A stretch of 64,000 bases of DNA, from positions 6,382,488 to 6,446,487 of the forward strand of contig JAJLRJ010000008.1 of the NCBI GenBank assembly GCA_024195265.1, given 5' to 3'. This DNA is from Dendrophyllia cribrosa. Its lineage: Eukaryota > Cnidaria > Anthozoa > Scleractinia > Dendrophylliidae. This document shows, piece by piece, positions 11,613 through 21,760 of the stretch. The notes under the pieces are model-generated. The model did not search any database and was not told where the DNA came from. It worked only from the letters and a program-made list of their open reading frames with translations. The position numbers and the translations under genes were made by a program. Position 1 is the first letter of the stretch. Every line of letters starts with the position of its first letter.

Positions 11613-11689
11613 TTCAGTAAGCACACCGACCGAACGACCAGTGCATGGAACGAGAGAACAACTGAAAAGGAATCTCGCAGAGCTTTCAA

Positions 11690-12898
11690 ATGAATCCTGT
11701 CAACTTTATTTTAATTTTGATGTGCTTTACAACAGTATCACTTCAGAATGGAACCGAGGTTAGTTATCTACAAAGTGATTTACTCAAGCTGTTAGAAATC
11801 AAGGAAAAGCCCAGTATGTCACGAAGCAGGTCTAAAGTGCCTAAATATGTCATGGACTTGTACAAGGAGCAAGCTCACACCAGTGGTTTTACCAAGGGAG
11901 GCAAATCAACTCCTGGAAAGACAATACGAACTTTCTTTCGAGGTATGTAAATCTGGCAATTTCTGTTACATATCGTCGGAATTTTAAACATCATCGTGAT
12001 TTGCATGATTAACGTTGACTTTTATTTAGGTATGGGAGTCAGCGACGATAAGCACCGGTTCGTCTTCAACTTATCAGCACTTCAAGCAAAAGAAAAAATT
12101 CAGAAAGCAGAATTGAGGATATTTAAAAGACGTTCAAAGCTTGAGACCACTCATGGGTACTTTCGGGTGACAGTGAATCGCTTACATCGCAGAGCTGTGG
12201 ACGGTGGCGGTAGCAGAAAACGAAAGCAAACTGTACTGGTCGACACCAAACTGGTGAAATGTCGACGGGTAGGCGAGTGGATGGTGTTAAACGTCACGAC
12301 AGCTGTAGCGTTTTGGAGTTCTTGGCCATCGCGAAATTTTGGCCTGTGGATCACAGTGGTAGGAATAGGAGTTCCACAGTCGGATTTCAACATTGCAACT
12401 GGCGGTAGGAAGGAGCCTATCTTGATCGTTTACGGTGTTAATAGCGGAAAGAACAACCACAGATCACATAAAAATGCCAACAAGATTTCCAACGAAACGC
12501 TGGATACCTACAAACAAGATACGAGATGGAAAGGAAAAACCGCGTCTTTCGCGTCTGCAAGAAGTGGAAGATCGGTGGACGAGGAAAGGTGCGCAAGGCG
12601 CAAACTATTTGTGAAGTTTCGTGATTTGAAGTGGGACAAATGGATTATAGCGCCCCGTGGCTTCAGCGCTTTCTACTGCATGGGTACATGTCCAGAAATC
12701 ATGGACAGGTTCTTCAACCCAACAAATCACGCAATAATACAAAACCTTCTTCATCACCGCTATAATAAAAAAATTCCAGGGGCCCGTTGCGTACCGACAA
12801 GTTTACACTCTATGAGCATAATGCATTTTGAAATGGATGGCAGCATTGTGCTAAAAGAATACTCCGATATGGTGGCGTCAACATGCGGCTGTCGCTAA
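11690..12898 (+). CDS. TGF-beta superfamily ligand, BMP/Nodal-like
   Basis: Two exons, 11690-11942 and 12030-12898, joined across an 87-bp GT-AG intron (GTATGT ... TTTATTTAG), give a 373-residue secreted precursor. The start codon precedes a hydrophobic signal sequence (about residues 5-17). A prodomain follows, with YVMDLYKEQ near residue 45. A basic RSGR furin-type site at about 262-265 precedes the mature domain. That domain has WDKWIIAPRGFSAFYCMGTC, NPTNHAIIQNLL and a terminal CGCR. Cysteines lie at about 272, 301, 305, 338, 370 and 372. Family members usually have seven in the knot region. The one missing is the first of the CC pair before VPT, which here is RC; in known members that cysteine makes the interchain bond. 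Family assignment is secure; BMP versus Nodal subgroup is not. Confidence 0.93.
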
Positions 12899-13466
12899 AG
12901 CCGCTAGATCAGTGAGAACAAATTAAGTGTGAAGAAACGTATTTATATTGATAAATCTAATACAATATTGGAAGAATGAGAACAAATCTAAGCAGACTGT
13001 TATGTATTAAGCCCGAGATAGATCTATATCGTCAATAATAATCAAATGTGAAGGACGAAGTGTAAAAGATTGCCTTTAAACACTCAAACACGGGAAATCC
13101 ATACTAGCTATATATAATATATAATGGAGCCCTGGTATTTACATAATAATAATGACAATAATAATGATAGTATTTATCTAGGGTGCCCACATCACCAAGG
13201 TGTTTATCAGTGAGGTCCTGTAGATTATAAATCGAAAAAAAAGAAAAAAGTTTAAAAAAAATAGTTTAAAAATTTAGCTAAAAACAAGGTCCTTTACATT
13301 TTGTTTAAAATTAAATGTGAGTTTGTATTCCCCGCAGCCCTTCTTAAATGTTCCATTCCGGTAAATCCATAATAAAACTGAATGCGTTGTTTGCCATAGT
13401 TTCTTTGGACTCTAGGAAGATGAAAATTGTTTTTATTTCGTGTTTTATAAGCAAGATGTTCTACAT
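12899..13466. other. Intergenic, 3' of the TGF-beta gene
   Basis: AT-rich sequence with A-runs near 13235-13262 and AATAATAATGACAATAATAATGATAG-type simple sequence near 13145-13170. No clear AATAAA signal lies close to the stop codon, so the 3' end of the transcript is not placed. The long plus frame 13348-13782 overlaps decayed minus-strand receptor sequence and is not a gene. Confidence 0.3.
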
Positions 13467-13605
13467 GATTTATAGCAGAAACGCCTACTGTGCGTATCAT
13501 GGACTTGACAAAAGCCTCGGCCCCGTACACAAGCACACAACAATACAACAGCGCACAGGCGATAACAATGACACTATTCAGCTTCGGAGATACTGCCTGA
13601 TGACA
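13467..13605 (-). pseudogene. GABA-B-type receptor relic, second membrane segment exon
   Basis: Minus translation gives SPKLNSVIVIACALLYCCVL and then VYGAEAF, which aligns with exon 11 of the intact receptor at 52425-52563 (SPNINNIMVVGCIICYACVF). An acceptor TTTCTTTCCAG precedes it at 13606. Joining in the phase of the intact gene requires a one-base correction after the first five codons, so the exon carries a frameshift. The lower boundary is estimated from the family's exon length; no convincing donor was found. Confidence 0.6.
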
Positions 13606-13984
13606 CTGGAAAGAAAAAACTCTTTAAAACATGCACCTTTTGATCAAGTTTTGGCTTCATTAGCCTTCAAGGCAAACTTCAAACTAGTTCTCAGGGTTTC
13701 TCTTCTTTCTAGTCCCTCTCTCGCTCCAGAGGTGCTGAAGAAGAGGGACCCCAAGGACTACTTTGGAAAAACGCTCAAATGAAACTATTTCCGGCGCGCT
13801 TTGGCCTCTGGTGTGCAAAAAAAGGGAAATGTCACCCTTTTGCAACCTGTTCACAGGTCCTTAGGCCCACTTTGAGCTTCGGCGCGTGGGAGGTGAAAAA
13901 GAATGAGTAGGGTCTTGGAAGATGTAACCGAACAGGGATGTTATGTGGCTTCAAAATAACAGGTTATTCATTATTCATAATCAC

Positions 13985-14138
13985 CTGTGATGTCTTAAGC
14001 GAAAGTTCATACAAAGAAGTACAAAAGCCACCAGTAGCCCTGCAACAGCCACAGAACTCATCAGATAGAACAATTTGAAGCTGTTTTTTTTTTTACTAAA
14101 GGTTCATGCAAGATCCTCGTCTCTTGGAGGCTTTCCAT
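13985..14138 (-). pseudogene. GABA-B-type receptor relic, first membrane segment exon
   Basis: The minus exon has acceptor CTTTCTTTTTAG and donor GTGATT. It translates as DGKPPRDEDLA, a stop, then a poly-lysine stretch from an 11-A run and LMSSVAVAGLLVAFVLLCMN ending in FRLRHHR. It matches exon 10 of the receptors at 35132-35282 and 53130-53280 in position, phase (one base in, two bases out) and membrane segment. The in-frame TGA makes it non-functional unless the A run is miscounted. Together with 13467-13605 and 16023-16147 it is part of a third, decayed receptor locus on minus. Confidence 0.65.
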
Positions 14139-14171
14139 CTAAAAAGAAAGGAAAAACATTTATGAATGAGT

Positions 14172-14554
14172 GTTATCAAGAGAGGATGAACTAAGAGAAA
14201 TCCCCATCCCCCATTTTTTTCCAATCTATTTTAAGCTTCGCGCCACGCGGTGAAAGTTATTTTAGTTTTCGCCCCCATGATCGCGCGGCCAATGATCAGA
14301 GAATCATATGTCATTGCAAAGATTTTTCCCGCCGTCGTGTTGACGTCCAATATTCACTCAAATCGTAAATCGAAATCAAAAGATGTGATCGCGTTTCTCC
14401 GTGTGTTTTGTCATTACAACTGACCAATCAGGTGTCTTCCTTAAAATAGCCGCGCAGTATGACTACGCGCTAAAAATAGATTGAAAAAAATTATCATTGA
14501 AAGAGGCACATGTACGGGGAATTTGTTCTCTTAGTTCATCCTCTCTTGGTGTTA
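14172..14554. mobile_element. Inverted-repeat element (MITE)
   Basis: AAGAGAGGATGAACTAAGAG on the left is mirrored by CTCTTAGTTCATCCTCTCTT on the right, with a few extra bases of similarity outside. The interior (about 310 bp) is non-coding. It sits between the first-membrane-segment relic and a poly-C tract. Confidence 0.7.
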
Positions 14555-14651
14555 TGTTTTGACAATCAAATGTAAATACATTTTCCTGCACTGTCCTTGA
14601 TTATGTACTTTTAATTTAAAGAAAACAAATATCAAATTGTCTATTCCAACT

Positions 14652-14670
14652 CCCCCCCCCCCCCCCCCCC
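14652..14670 (+). repeat. Poly-C tract
   Basis: A run of 19 C residues followed by T and an A run. The length is likely unstable in assembly. Confidence 0.8.
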
Positions 14671-14993
14671 TCAAAAAAAACGTTCTTTCCAGGAAAGATG
14701 CTGAGCTCTCCCTTACTCAAGTTGTGATTCTCGGGATCAAAGTAACCCACCCAAACTTTTTCATCTCCTACAAAAACAGCCGAATTCAAATAAGTTTAAT
14801 GGCTTATTACCAGCAGTCGAAAAATATTAATTCAGTCACATTCTTGGACCATTTATCTTAATGGTGATTTTACAATCTAGCGAACATGTTATTCCCACTT
14901 ATAGCTGAGTTACCTTAAAACCGTTCAATCCATATTATGTTAAGTCTTTCCTGGCTCATGTCAAATTTTATGACACCTTGAAAGAAATCAAAG

Positions 14994-15320
14994 GCTCCTA
15001 TGACCCAGCTCGTGAATACGAAACAAACTTCGGACCCTCCCCTCTCCTAGGCGTTTTGCTCCACCGACCCCCAACCCCTGCGTCCAATTCCCCACCCTCC
15101 CCTCCCTCCTATGACCCAACTCCTGAATACGAAACAAACTTCGGACCCTCCCCTCTCCTAGGCGTTTTGCTTCACCGACCCCCAACCCCTGCGTCCAATT
15201 CCTTACACTCCCTCCCTCCTATGACCCAGCTCGTGAATACGAAACAAACTTCGTATCCTCCCTTTTCCTAGGTGATTTGCTCCACCGACCCTGGATTTAC
15301 TCTCCACCCTCCCCTCCCGC
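14994..15320 (+). repeat. About 111-bp tandem repeat, three units
   Basis: Units start with CTCCTATGACCCA near 14995, 15106 and 15216 and share CGAAACAAACTTCG, CTCTCCTAGGCGTTTTGC and CACCGACCC. Period is 110-111 bases and units differ by a few substitutions. The same family lies inverted at 51620-51840, and the flank just after the array (15330-15425) also recurs inverted at 51510-51610. Pyrimidine richness produces spurious open frames. Confidence 0.85.
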
Positions 15321-16022
15321 CAAAGCCGTTCCCATGGATAAGGTAGGTAACCATTACATATCGCGGACTCAATATTTACAGCCAATCGACCGAGTGAAAA
15401 TTTGCATATTTTCCCCATATGCTATAACTCATTCAAAGCTTCGCGTGTTCACGAGTTTAAAAGCCCGTATACTTGTTCGTATATGTTCATTAGAACCATA
15501 AAATTAACCAGGGTAAAGGTTGATTTAGACGGCACAACGTTTGCCTACAATTATCTCATACAACCTGCTCACCCCATACATACAACACGAATCGTGTCGT
15601 TTAAATCAGCCCACAACTCGCTCACAACTGTTGCATGCAACACGACAAGAAATGTAGGATTTTGAACATTTAAAACCCTACGACAATCATAGCCACATAC
15701 AATATTATATGATGCGAGATGCATACAATTTTCGCCTGACGCAAGTAGCGCGCGCTACAAAAAATCGCAAGACAACGTTGTACCGTGTAAATCGGCCTTA
15801 AGGCGTTCCGATAGTTTTCTCGAGACCATACCTACATTTTTCAATCGGCTTTTAAGCGATCTTCTTCAAGTCTGATCAACGTGAAATTTCCACTACCAAC
15901 TGGTTTTGAATTGAAGTTTGCCAAGATGTATTTTTGGTAAAATCGATATTACCATGACGACGATAAACAAGAAACTTCGAAATCAGTAAAAGTGAAATTT
16001 TGCGCGTGTGCGCATGACAAAC
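15321..16022. other. Intergenic
   Basis: After the tandem array comes sequence shared with 51510-51610, then AT-rich sequence with no recognisable exon. A GTGTAAATCGGCCTTAAG phrase near 15785 resembles the end of a dispersed element (compare 7960). Confidence 0.3.
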
Positions 16023-16147
16023 CTGAATCAAGTTCCAAAAGTGTGACGCACTCGCCACGAGAACAGCGGAGATCGAACATCCGGGACCTATCAGCGCAAC
16101 TTTGGCGGGAGGTTTGGTGGCACTTTGATGGCATAAGCATCTGAGCA
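16023..16147 (-). pseudogene. GABA-B-type receptor relic, exon 2
   Basis: Minus translation begins CSDAYAIK after the acceptor CACCAG and, in another frame, continues KVALIGPGCS and ASHFWNLIQ up to a GT donor. The intact homologues at 26241-26378 and 58936-59073 read CSEAYAIK or CSDAYAIK, then VALLGPGCS or LALLGPGCS, and HFWNLIQ. The relic is 13 bases shorter (125 against 138), which breaks the frame. It is the 5'-most recognisable piece of the decayed minus-strand receptor locus that also includes 14138-13985 and 13605-13467. Confidence 0.75.
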
Positions 16148-16239
16148 CTGGTGACAGAATGAGAAAAAGATAAATCTAAGGACCCGTTCACCATCCCAAA
16201 CGAGTGTGTAACGTTTTCGGTTTGGAGAAAGACGAGCGT

Positions 16240-16345
16240 GGGACAAAGAATCCGACAGGAATCGAACTTATGACCTTCCGCATACCGATCGAATATTTTT
16301 AACCATTGAACTACGAGAGACTCGTGGTGAGTTAGGCAATATACT
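16240..16345 (-). repeat. tRNA-derived SINE head
   Basis: On minus, TAGTTCAATGGTTA resembles an A box and GGTCATAAGTTCGATTCC a B box, the two internal promoter parts of a tRNA gene. The anticodon-arm region does not form a convincing cloverleaf, so this is a SINE head rather than a working tRNA. Its translation produces the LVVQWL-type frame often seen over such SINEs. It lies upstream, on the same strand, of the exon-2 receptor relic. Confidence 0.6.
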
Positions 16346-17029
16346 AGGCTCCATATGACACGCGTCCTGCAAACTGGTATGATCAGCAATGTCGAAAGAG
16401 TCATGTCAGGTGTTTTCTCGATTTTGTCTTCTCGATCTATGTTTTGCATCGTCGTCGTTTATACTGGCGCAAGTAAGCTTTATGCTTTTTTAACAGGCGA
16501 AAGCAGTGGCGGATCTAGGACTCAGGGTGCCGCACCCCTCCCCCCTCTCCACTTACGTTGGAGTCTTGAACAAAAGAGACTAAACTCTAAGACCCTAAAA
16601 CCAGGAGTAAAATCCCAGAATAAAAAAGTGACATGTACAACGCTGTTTTCTTATTACAATATTTACAGTCGATTTTACGACTGCGGAAATGTGGATGCCA
16701 TCTTGAAATGTTGAGCAGAGACGAACGAAGGCGTCGAAAGCCGGTTAGCCTGGAGACGTCAACGTTTCCATGGGAGTTCCTCAAGGCAGCTTTTATATGC
16801 TGACATGTACATAAGTACATTCCATGGGCTCTAACATGTACAGCGAAATGATAGCGATCAATTTAAAGCGATCGAAGCGGAGTGAACGGTCGAAGCCTAA
16901 GAGTTCACACTAGCGATTGAAATCGCACTCAGTCACCATAACAAACGACGATTACACTCCTGAAATTGCAATGCTTGTTTTAGTCCGATCCAGGCTGGTA
17001 AAAGAAAAAGAACTTGCACTGAAAACAAT

Positions 17030-17572
17030 TGTTTTCTCGACTAAAATACCCGGACAAACTTATTAATTCTACCATCACACGTTTTGTTGCCTTGAAAGCA
17101 TCCGATCAACCTGCTTCCTCGCCATTTGAATGGATCAGATGCCCCGTTCGCGCTGTTCTCTCATTTAATGACCAAGACTCAGCTGACATTCTACGTGGAC
17201 AACTTAAAGATCTAAGTATGAAGATTCGTACGACTATTCAGCCTGTTTTGTCGAACAAGAACTTAAGTTGCATGAGACTAAGCCACCGGTTGTGAACCAA
17301 CAGTGTGTTGTTTACAAATTTGAATGTGACCTGTGTGATGCGGGTTATGTTGGATTCACACGCCGGCACTTACATCAACGCGTCGAAGAACATAAATATA
17401 CATCCACCTCCATTGGAAAGCATTTTCGTGACAAGCACTGTCGAATTCCTAAAGATCTCAGCAAGAATTTTAGCTTTTTAAAGAAGTGCAAGAACAAATT
17501 GACTGTTTATTGTTTCATATTTTTTTATCAAGGAACTGAGACCTAGTCTCAATGTACAATCTGATTCAATGA
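17030..17572 (+). mobile_element. Penelope-like element fragment, GIY-YIG region
   Basis: Two overlapping frames joined by a frameshift near 17270 give RGQLKDLSMKI, then QQCVVYKFECDLCDAGYVGF, HLHQRVEEHK and GKHFRDKH, followed after another shift by ELRPSLNVQSDS. This is the linker and C-terminal GIY-YIG endonuclease of a Penelope-like retroelement. The reverse transcriptase part upstream is missing or too decayed to see. It is not a host gene. Confidence 0.8.
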
Positions 17573-17767
17573 AATAATTACTACAGACTTATGTGAATCA
17601 AAGTTTTGACGCCTTGTACCACCTTGGCTTAGCATTTTGAGTGGCATACGGGATGTTTGTACCGCTGTAGCTTGACTAATTAAGAGGAGAGAATCTCAGT
17701 CTTGCGCAGTAACAAATTGCACCTTACTGAAGTATAGATTGACATGTTACCGAAAATATTCCATCAC

Positions 17768-18319
17768 ATTAGAGCCGTTTTCAATTGAAGGTTGAAGTAA
17801 TATATCAAACATGAGACACAGTGTTTCATCAGATTTCCAAACACCGCGAAGTGGGTTGAAAAACGAGGCGCAGCCGAGTTTTTTTAACCCACTTCAAGGT
17901 GTTTGGAAATCTGATGAAATACTGTGTCGAATGTTTGATATTACTTCTCAAACAAAATGATTTAAGAAGGAGAAATTAAGGATGCAAAAATGAGGAGTGT
18001 TTGAACTGATTTCCAAACACTCATTAAACATTAATTTCCTTTGTGTTTTCGTCATGAATTATTAATGAGTTTGAGAAAGTAATTTCGTGGTAGCTTTGGT
18101 TTTGCATTGCTACGCTCTGTGATTGGTTAAAAAATCTCGCGCCACTTTCTCAATCAATCAGAAGTAAAACCAAAACCAATCGTGACTTGCTCGCACGCAA
18201 TTTCCATGTATTTGCTTCAAGTTCTGATTGGCTTATTGGATTGTATGCGTCTGTTGTGATTGGTCAGAGTGATGGCTTTGATTTTGGTTTTACGACACTC
18301 GACTGAAAACCGCTTTAAT
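17768..18319. mobile_element. CCAAT-rich MITE with nested foldback
   Basis: The ends are ATTAGAGCCGTTTTCAATTG and the mirror-like CTGAAAACCGCTTTAAT. The body carries ATTGGTT and CCAATCAGAAG repeatedly on both strands. A 280-bp foldback element (17800-18075) is inserted in it. A second partial copy of the same family follows directly (18320-18565), and others are at 36890-37168, 47977-48199 and 61408-61695. Confidence 0.7.
17800..18075. mobile_element. Foldback element, TTTCATCAGATTTCCAAACA family
   Basis: TGTTTCATCAGATTTCCAAA near 17821 is mirrored near 17905-17930, so the left half forms a long hairpin around an ACGAGGCGCAGCCGAG loop. A 3' part with TTAATGAGTTTGAGAAAG follows. A second copy is at 23655-23935. 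Neither encodes protein. Confidence 0.65.
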
Positions 18320-18565
18320 CGTTTGGTTTTGCATTGCTACGCTTTGTGATTGGCTAAAAAATCTCGCGCCACTTTCTCGACCAATCAGAAGTAAAACCAA
18401 AACCAATCGTGACTTGCTCGCACGCGTTTTCCCGCGCTTGGCGCCGCCGACATGTAATTGCTTCGAGCTCTGATTGGTTCATTGGATTGTTTACGACTGT
18501 TGTGATTGGTCAGAGTAATTACTTTGGTTTTGGTTTTACGACACTCAATTGAAAACTGCTCTAAT
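18320..18565. mobile_element. CCAAT-rich MITE, partial copy
   Basis: It begins inside the family sequence (TTTGGTTTTGCATTGCTACG) and ends with ACTCAATTGAAAACTGCTCT. It lies back to back with the copy ending at 18319. Confidence 0.65.
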
Positions 18566-18765
18566 ACGTATACTTGTTACGTATCTATTATGATGATATT
18601 TCTTGGTTTCTCATTCCATAGGTTCACGCCTTAAGAACTAAGTCATTAGTTCATGTTCAGGAGCCACAACCGCTCACAACTACGTCACCGAGTTCATCTC
18701 AACCGCAATGCGAACAGAGTACTTAACAGATGTTTGGTGATTTGAGACAGCGAATCAGCGATCAG

Positions 18766-19090
18766 TAGACCATGTAGAGACATGTAGCACTATGTAGTGC
18801 CTGTATGATTTTGTAGTGCTACTTATGCCATGCAGTACATGTATTCCTAGCTATGTATGATTATGTAGAGTTATGTAAGGCCATGTCAGACTATGTAGCG
18901 CTATGTATAACAATGAAGAGGCATGTAGTGCTATGTACCGAAGACCTTGTAGAGGTATGTACAGATATGTAGTCCTAGCCATGTAGGACTATCATGTAGG
19001 GGTATGTAGTGCTGTGTAGAACCGATGTAGTGCTATATAAGACCATGTAGGACTATGACTATATAGTGCTATCTAGGATTATGTAGAGGT
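18766..19090 (+). repeat. Decamer satellite, degenerate array
   Basis: Variants of the units GTAGTGCTAT, GTAGAGGTAT and GTAGGACTAT are present but spacing is often broken by indels. It belongs to the same family as the main array at 37370-39330 but is older or less homogenised. Confidence 0.8.
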
Positions 19091-20396
19091 ATTACAAAGC
19101 TTTATTTGAACACGGTTACACATCAGTATTTACAATAGAAACTCCATTTATTGGTTATATATTTGTTGTGTGGGAGTCCGGTAGGAAAACCATTCATTCA
19201 TGACTTTTTTAAAGGGGTCCAAGGATTTAGCTGTTGTAAGCCTTGGGGAGTAGATTCGAAAGAATAGCCGGGACTGCTATACCATTATACCATACGATTA
19301 CTAAGTGAGACTGAAACCATGTTAGCGCATTTTGATTAAGATGTAGCAAGGTTTTGTAAGATAATCTTGTAGTCTATAGATTGCAGTGAGAAGCTGAATT
19401 ACGGAGGACCAGAGAGGTGAGATCGGATGTCTACATATAAGGCGCAAATTGCAGCCGCTTCAGTCCATATATGATTTCACCCCACCCACCCAGACCAATG
19501 ACGGCACAGTCAGATAGCCATGACATCGGGAACTCTGTGCCCTACTCTTATCGAACAATGTCATGGGTTATTTTACGTCCCCTTCAATTGACAAGGAAGG
19601 ATGAAGGAGACAAGGGCAACGGCTTAACGTCACCGCCCAATGACGCAAACATCTAAACTGAGACAAGGTGTTAATCACAGCCAGCAAGATCTGACCAGTT
19701 ATTTAAAGACCCTGGTTGGTGGGTCGGTTGGTGGTCCGGCCGGTGTTAAAACCCGCGACCTCCCGCTCAGCAGACCGGCGCTCTATCAATCAACTGAGCT
19801 AACCAGGCGGCGGTAAAGTATCAAAAGTTTCCTTTAGCATGTTTAGGTCAAAGAAAATGACGCCAAAAGCCTGATTGACAATTGGATAATAAAGAATTTT
19901 TCATTTAGATAATCATATAATTGATCATAGACAATTTTCTTGAAGATAGGCAGATAGTTGTTTAGGTCAGGCTTTGAGCTATTTTTCTAAAATTTATTAA
20001 TAACTCAAATTAAAGGAAAATACCAAAAAAAAAGATAAACTGATGATTTTACTGAAGGTTTATAAATATATCCTGATACGGAACAGCTATACCGTATCAC
20101 GTAATAAGCTTCATCGCTATTGTTCTTTTAGAAGTCAGATAAAATATTCGCAGCAAAACTGTATGGATATTTACAATGACGCTCCTACGGTTCGCCATTG
20201 TAAATATCCATACAGTCCTGCCGCTCATATTTTATCTATTACATAAAGATAGGTGAGACTCTAGCCAGCTTCCCGCAATCTGAAGGAAATATGTCAGCCA
20301 ATAGTGATTGATTAAGAATACGAGTTATCATTAAGAGTTTACATGGAATTTTGTCAAGACCTGTTGCCTTGCTTCTGTCTATCTATTCGATCTACT
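19091..20396 (-). mobile_element. LINE fragment (CR1/Jockey-like), minus strand
   Basis: Read on minus, the end adjoining the satellite carries an AATAAAGC signal-like word after a frame related to RVSIVNTD, which matches the better copy at 43640-45122. Further in, words shared with 39335-39940 (ATTGGATAA, ATAATCATATAATTGAT, ATAATAGC-like) place the reverse transcriptase segment. No long frame survives. A tRNA-SINE is inserted at 19690-19815. Confidence 0.55.
19690..19815 (-). repeat. tRNA-derived SINE head
   Basis: On minus the sequence GCCTGGTTAGCTCAGTTGAT followed by GATAGAGCGCCGG is a tRNA-like D-arm with A box, and GGTCGCGGGTTTTAACACC is B-box-like. The acceptor stem is not convincing, so it is a SINE or tRNA relic. 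Confidence 0.6.
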
Positions 20397-20505
20397 TAGA
20401 GGTGTGTAGGACCATGTAACGCTATGTAAGGTCATGTAGAACTATATTGTATTTATAATTAGGACTATGTGGAGGTATGTGGTAATATGAAGGACTATGT
20501 ACTTA
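20397..20505 (+). repeat. Decamer satellite, short degenerate array
   Basis: GTGTAGGACCATGTAACGCT and similar words of the decamer family lie just beyond the LINE fragment, as in composite copy 2 at 39949-40150. Confidence 0.7.
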
Positions 20506-20529
20506 TCCTCTAATCACTATGAAACGAGT

Positions 20530-21295
20530 ATAAAACATTTTGTAATAAATTTTCAACAAACACAACACACAGTTCCAGGGGCGAGCATCTCGTTTATTGA
20601 TGTCCGTGAGCATACAGAAGTTACAATATTACAAGATGTACACAATATAGGTTACATCAAAGTTCACACGCAAAAGAAAAAGCCGCCTACAAGCAACACA
20701 GGACGAAATAATGAATTTACTAATCTTTAAGAGAAAATTAAATTTTACTTAAAGGTATCGAAAATCTTTAAGTTGAGACGTAAATACTCTTAAATGCATT
20801 AAAGTAAGTATATGTGTTTGAGAACCTTTACGTTATCTTTAATTCAACTTTTCAACAACTTAAAGACCCTTAAAGGCAACTTAAATTGTTCATTACTTGC
20901 TTTAAGTGTTGTCAAGTAAAGGCTTATTTAAGTAATTTACGGTGCACTTAAAGATAGTCGAAATTGTTCTTTAAGTTTTCTTTAGCGTAACTTACAGTTC
21001 CTTTTAAAATAGCCAAACGAATGCAACAGGATTTCTTAACAGCTTAAATCATTACACTCTTCATTTCAAGATGTACAGTTAAACAGGTTACATCAAAATT
21101 TACACACAAAAAGAAAAAAGCAAGTATAAAGAGATGCCTTCGAATGGTTTCTAATCTTAACTTAAATAGCCAAACTCATCCCACAGGATTTCTTAACAAC
21201 TTGAATCATTAACACATCATCTTATGCATACATTCCTTGCATGTATACCACATGCTACATACTTTAGTTAACATACCGAAACATTACAAAATACA
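20530..21295. repeat. CTTTAAG/CTTAAAG-rich block with a direct repeat
   Basis: Between two satellite patches lies a region with many TTAAAG or CTTTAA words (about 20700-21000). Direct repeats flank it: AAGATGTACAC/AGTTAAACAGGTTACATCAA-type words near 20630 and 21070, and CAGGATTTCTTAACA at about 21028 and 21185. No protein is recognisable. Confidence 0.45.
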
Positions 21296-21545
21296 TTAGA
21301 GGAGCGTAGTGCCATGGTGCTGTGTAAGACTATGTAGAAGTATGTAGCGCTGTGTAGAATCGATGTAGCGCTATGTAAGGCCATGTAGGACTATATAGTG
21401 TTAGATAGGACTATGTGGAGGGACTGTATGTGGTAATATGAAGGGCTATGCAGAGATATGTAGTCCAAGTTAGGACAATGTAGAGGTGTGTAGTGCCATG
21501 TGATGCTGTGTAAGACGAAAATGTAGGGTTATGGAGCATGTATGT
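21296..21545 (+). repeat. Decamer satellite, degenerate array
   Basis: Units such as GTAGCGCTAT and GTAGGACTAT recur with broken phase. The tail of composite copy 1 follows directly. Confidence 0.75.
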
Positions 21546-21760
21546 AAGATAAATATGATAATGAATGACAGTAGAAAAATAAGATGAAATAACACAATAA
21601 AAAGAAACTAAATATCTAGTATATTTGAACTGATGATTTGCTTGGTCAAAATCTCAACTGCGCAAAAACTGTCCTTTCAGGACGCTTGTGTTGTATTCCG
21701 ATTGGGCAATAAACCCGAGTGAAAGAAGAACCGTCTGAAATTAACAAAGGAAAGAGTCCC

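Larger units (their letters stand above)
17573..21760 (+). repeat. Composite dispersed repeat, copy 1
   Basis: This block matches 36700-40450 on plus and, inverted, 48420-43500. The shared order is: a leader with GCCTTGTACCACCTTGGCTT, a CCAAT-rich MITE, a segment with AAGAACTAAGTCATTAGT and GCGAATCAGCGATCA, decamer satellite, a minus-strand LINE fragment, and more satellite. Copies 1 and 2 also share a tail with AAATATCTAGTATATTTG. The copies differ by insertions and array lengths. A tRNA-SINE (19690-19815) and a CTTTAAG-rich block (20700-21060) are private to copy 1. Confidence 0.75.

Noticed and set aside
13348..13782. A 144-residue plus frame as a gene
   Set aside because: It has no domain and overlaps minus-strand receptor exon relics with recognisable membrane sequence.
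14978..15271. Proline-rich protein
   Set aside because: The frame is produced by the 111-bp pyrimidine-rich tandem repeat; all units are non-coding variants.
15949..16449. A 166-residue minus frame as a gene
   Set aside because: It is a chance fusion of a tRNA-SINE translation and the frameshifted receptor exon-2 relic.
19690..19815. Functional tRNA gene
   Set aside because: A and B boxes are present but the acceptor stem and anticodon arm do not pair convincingly.
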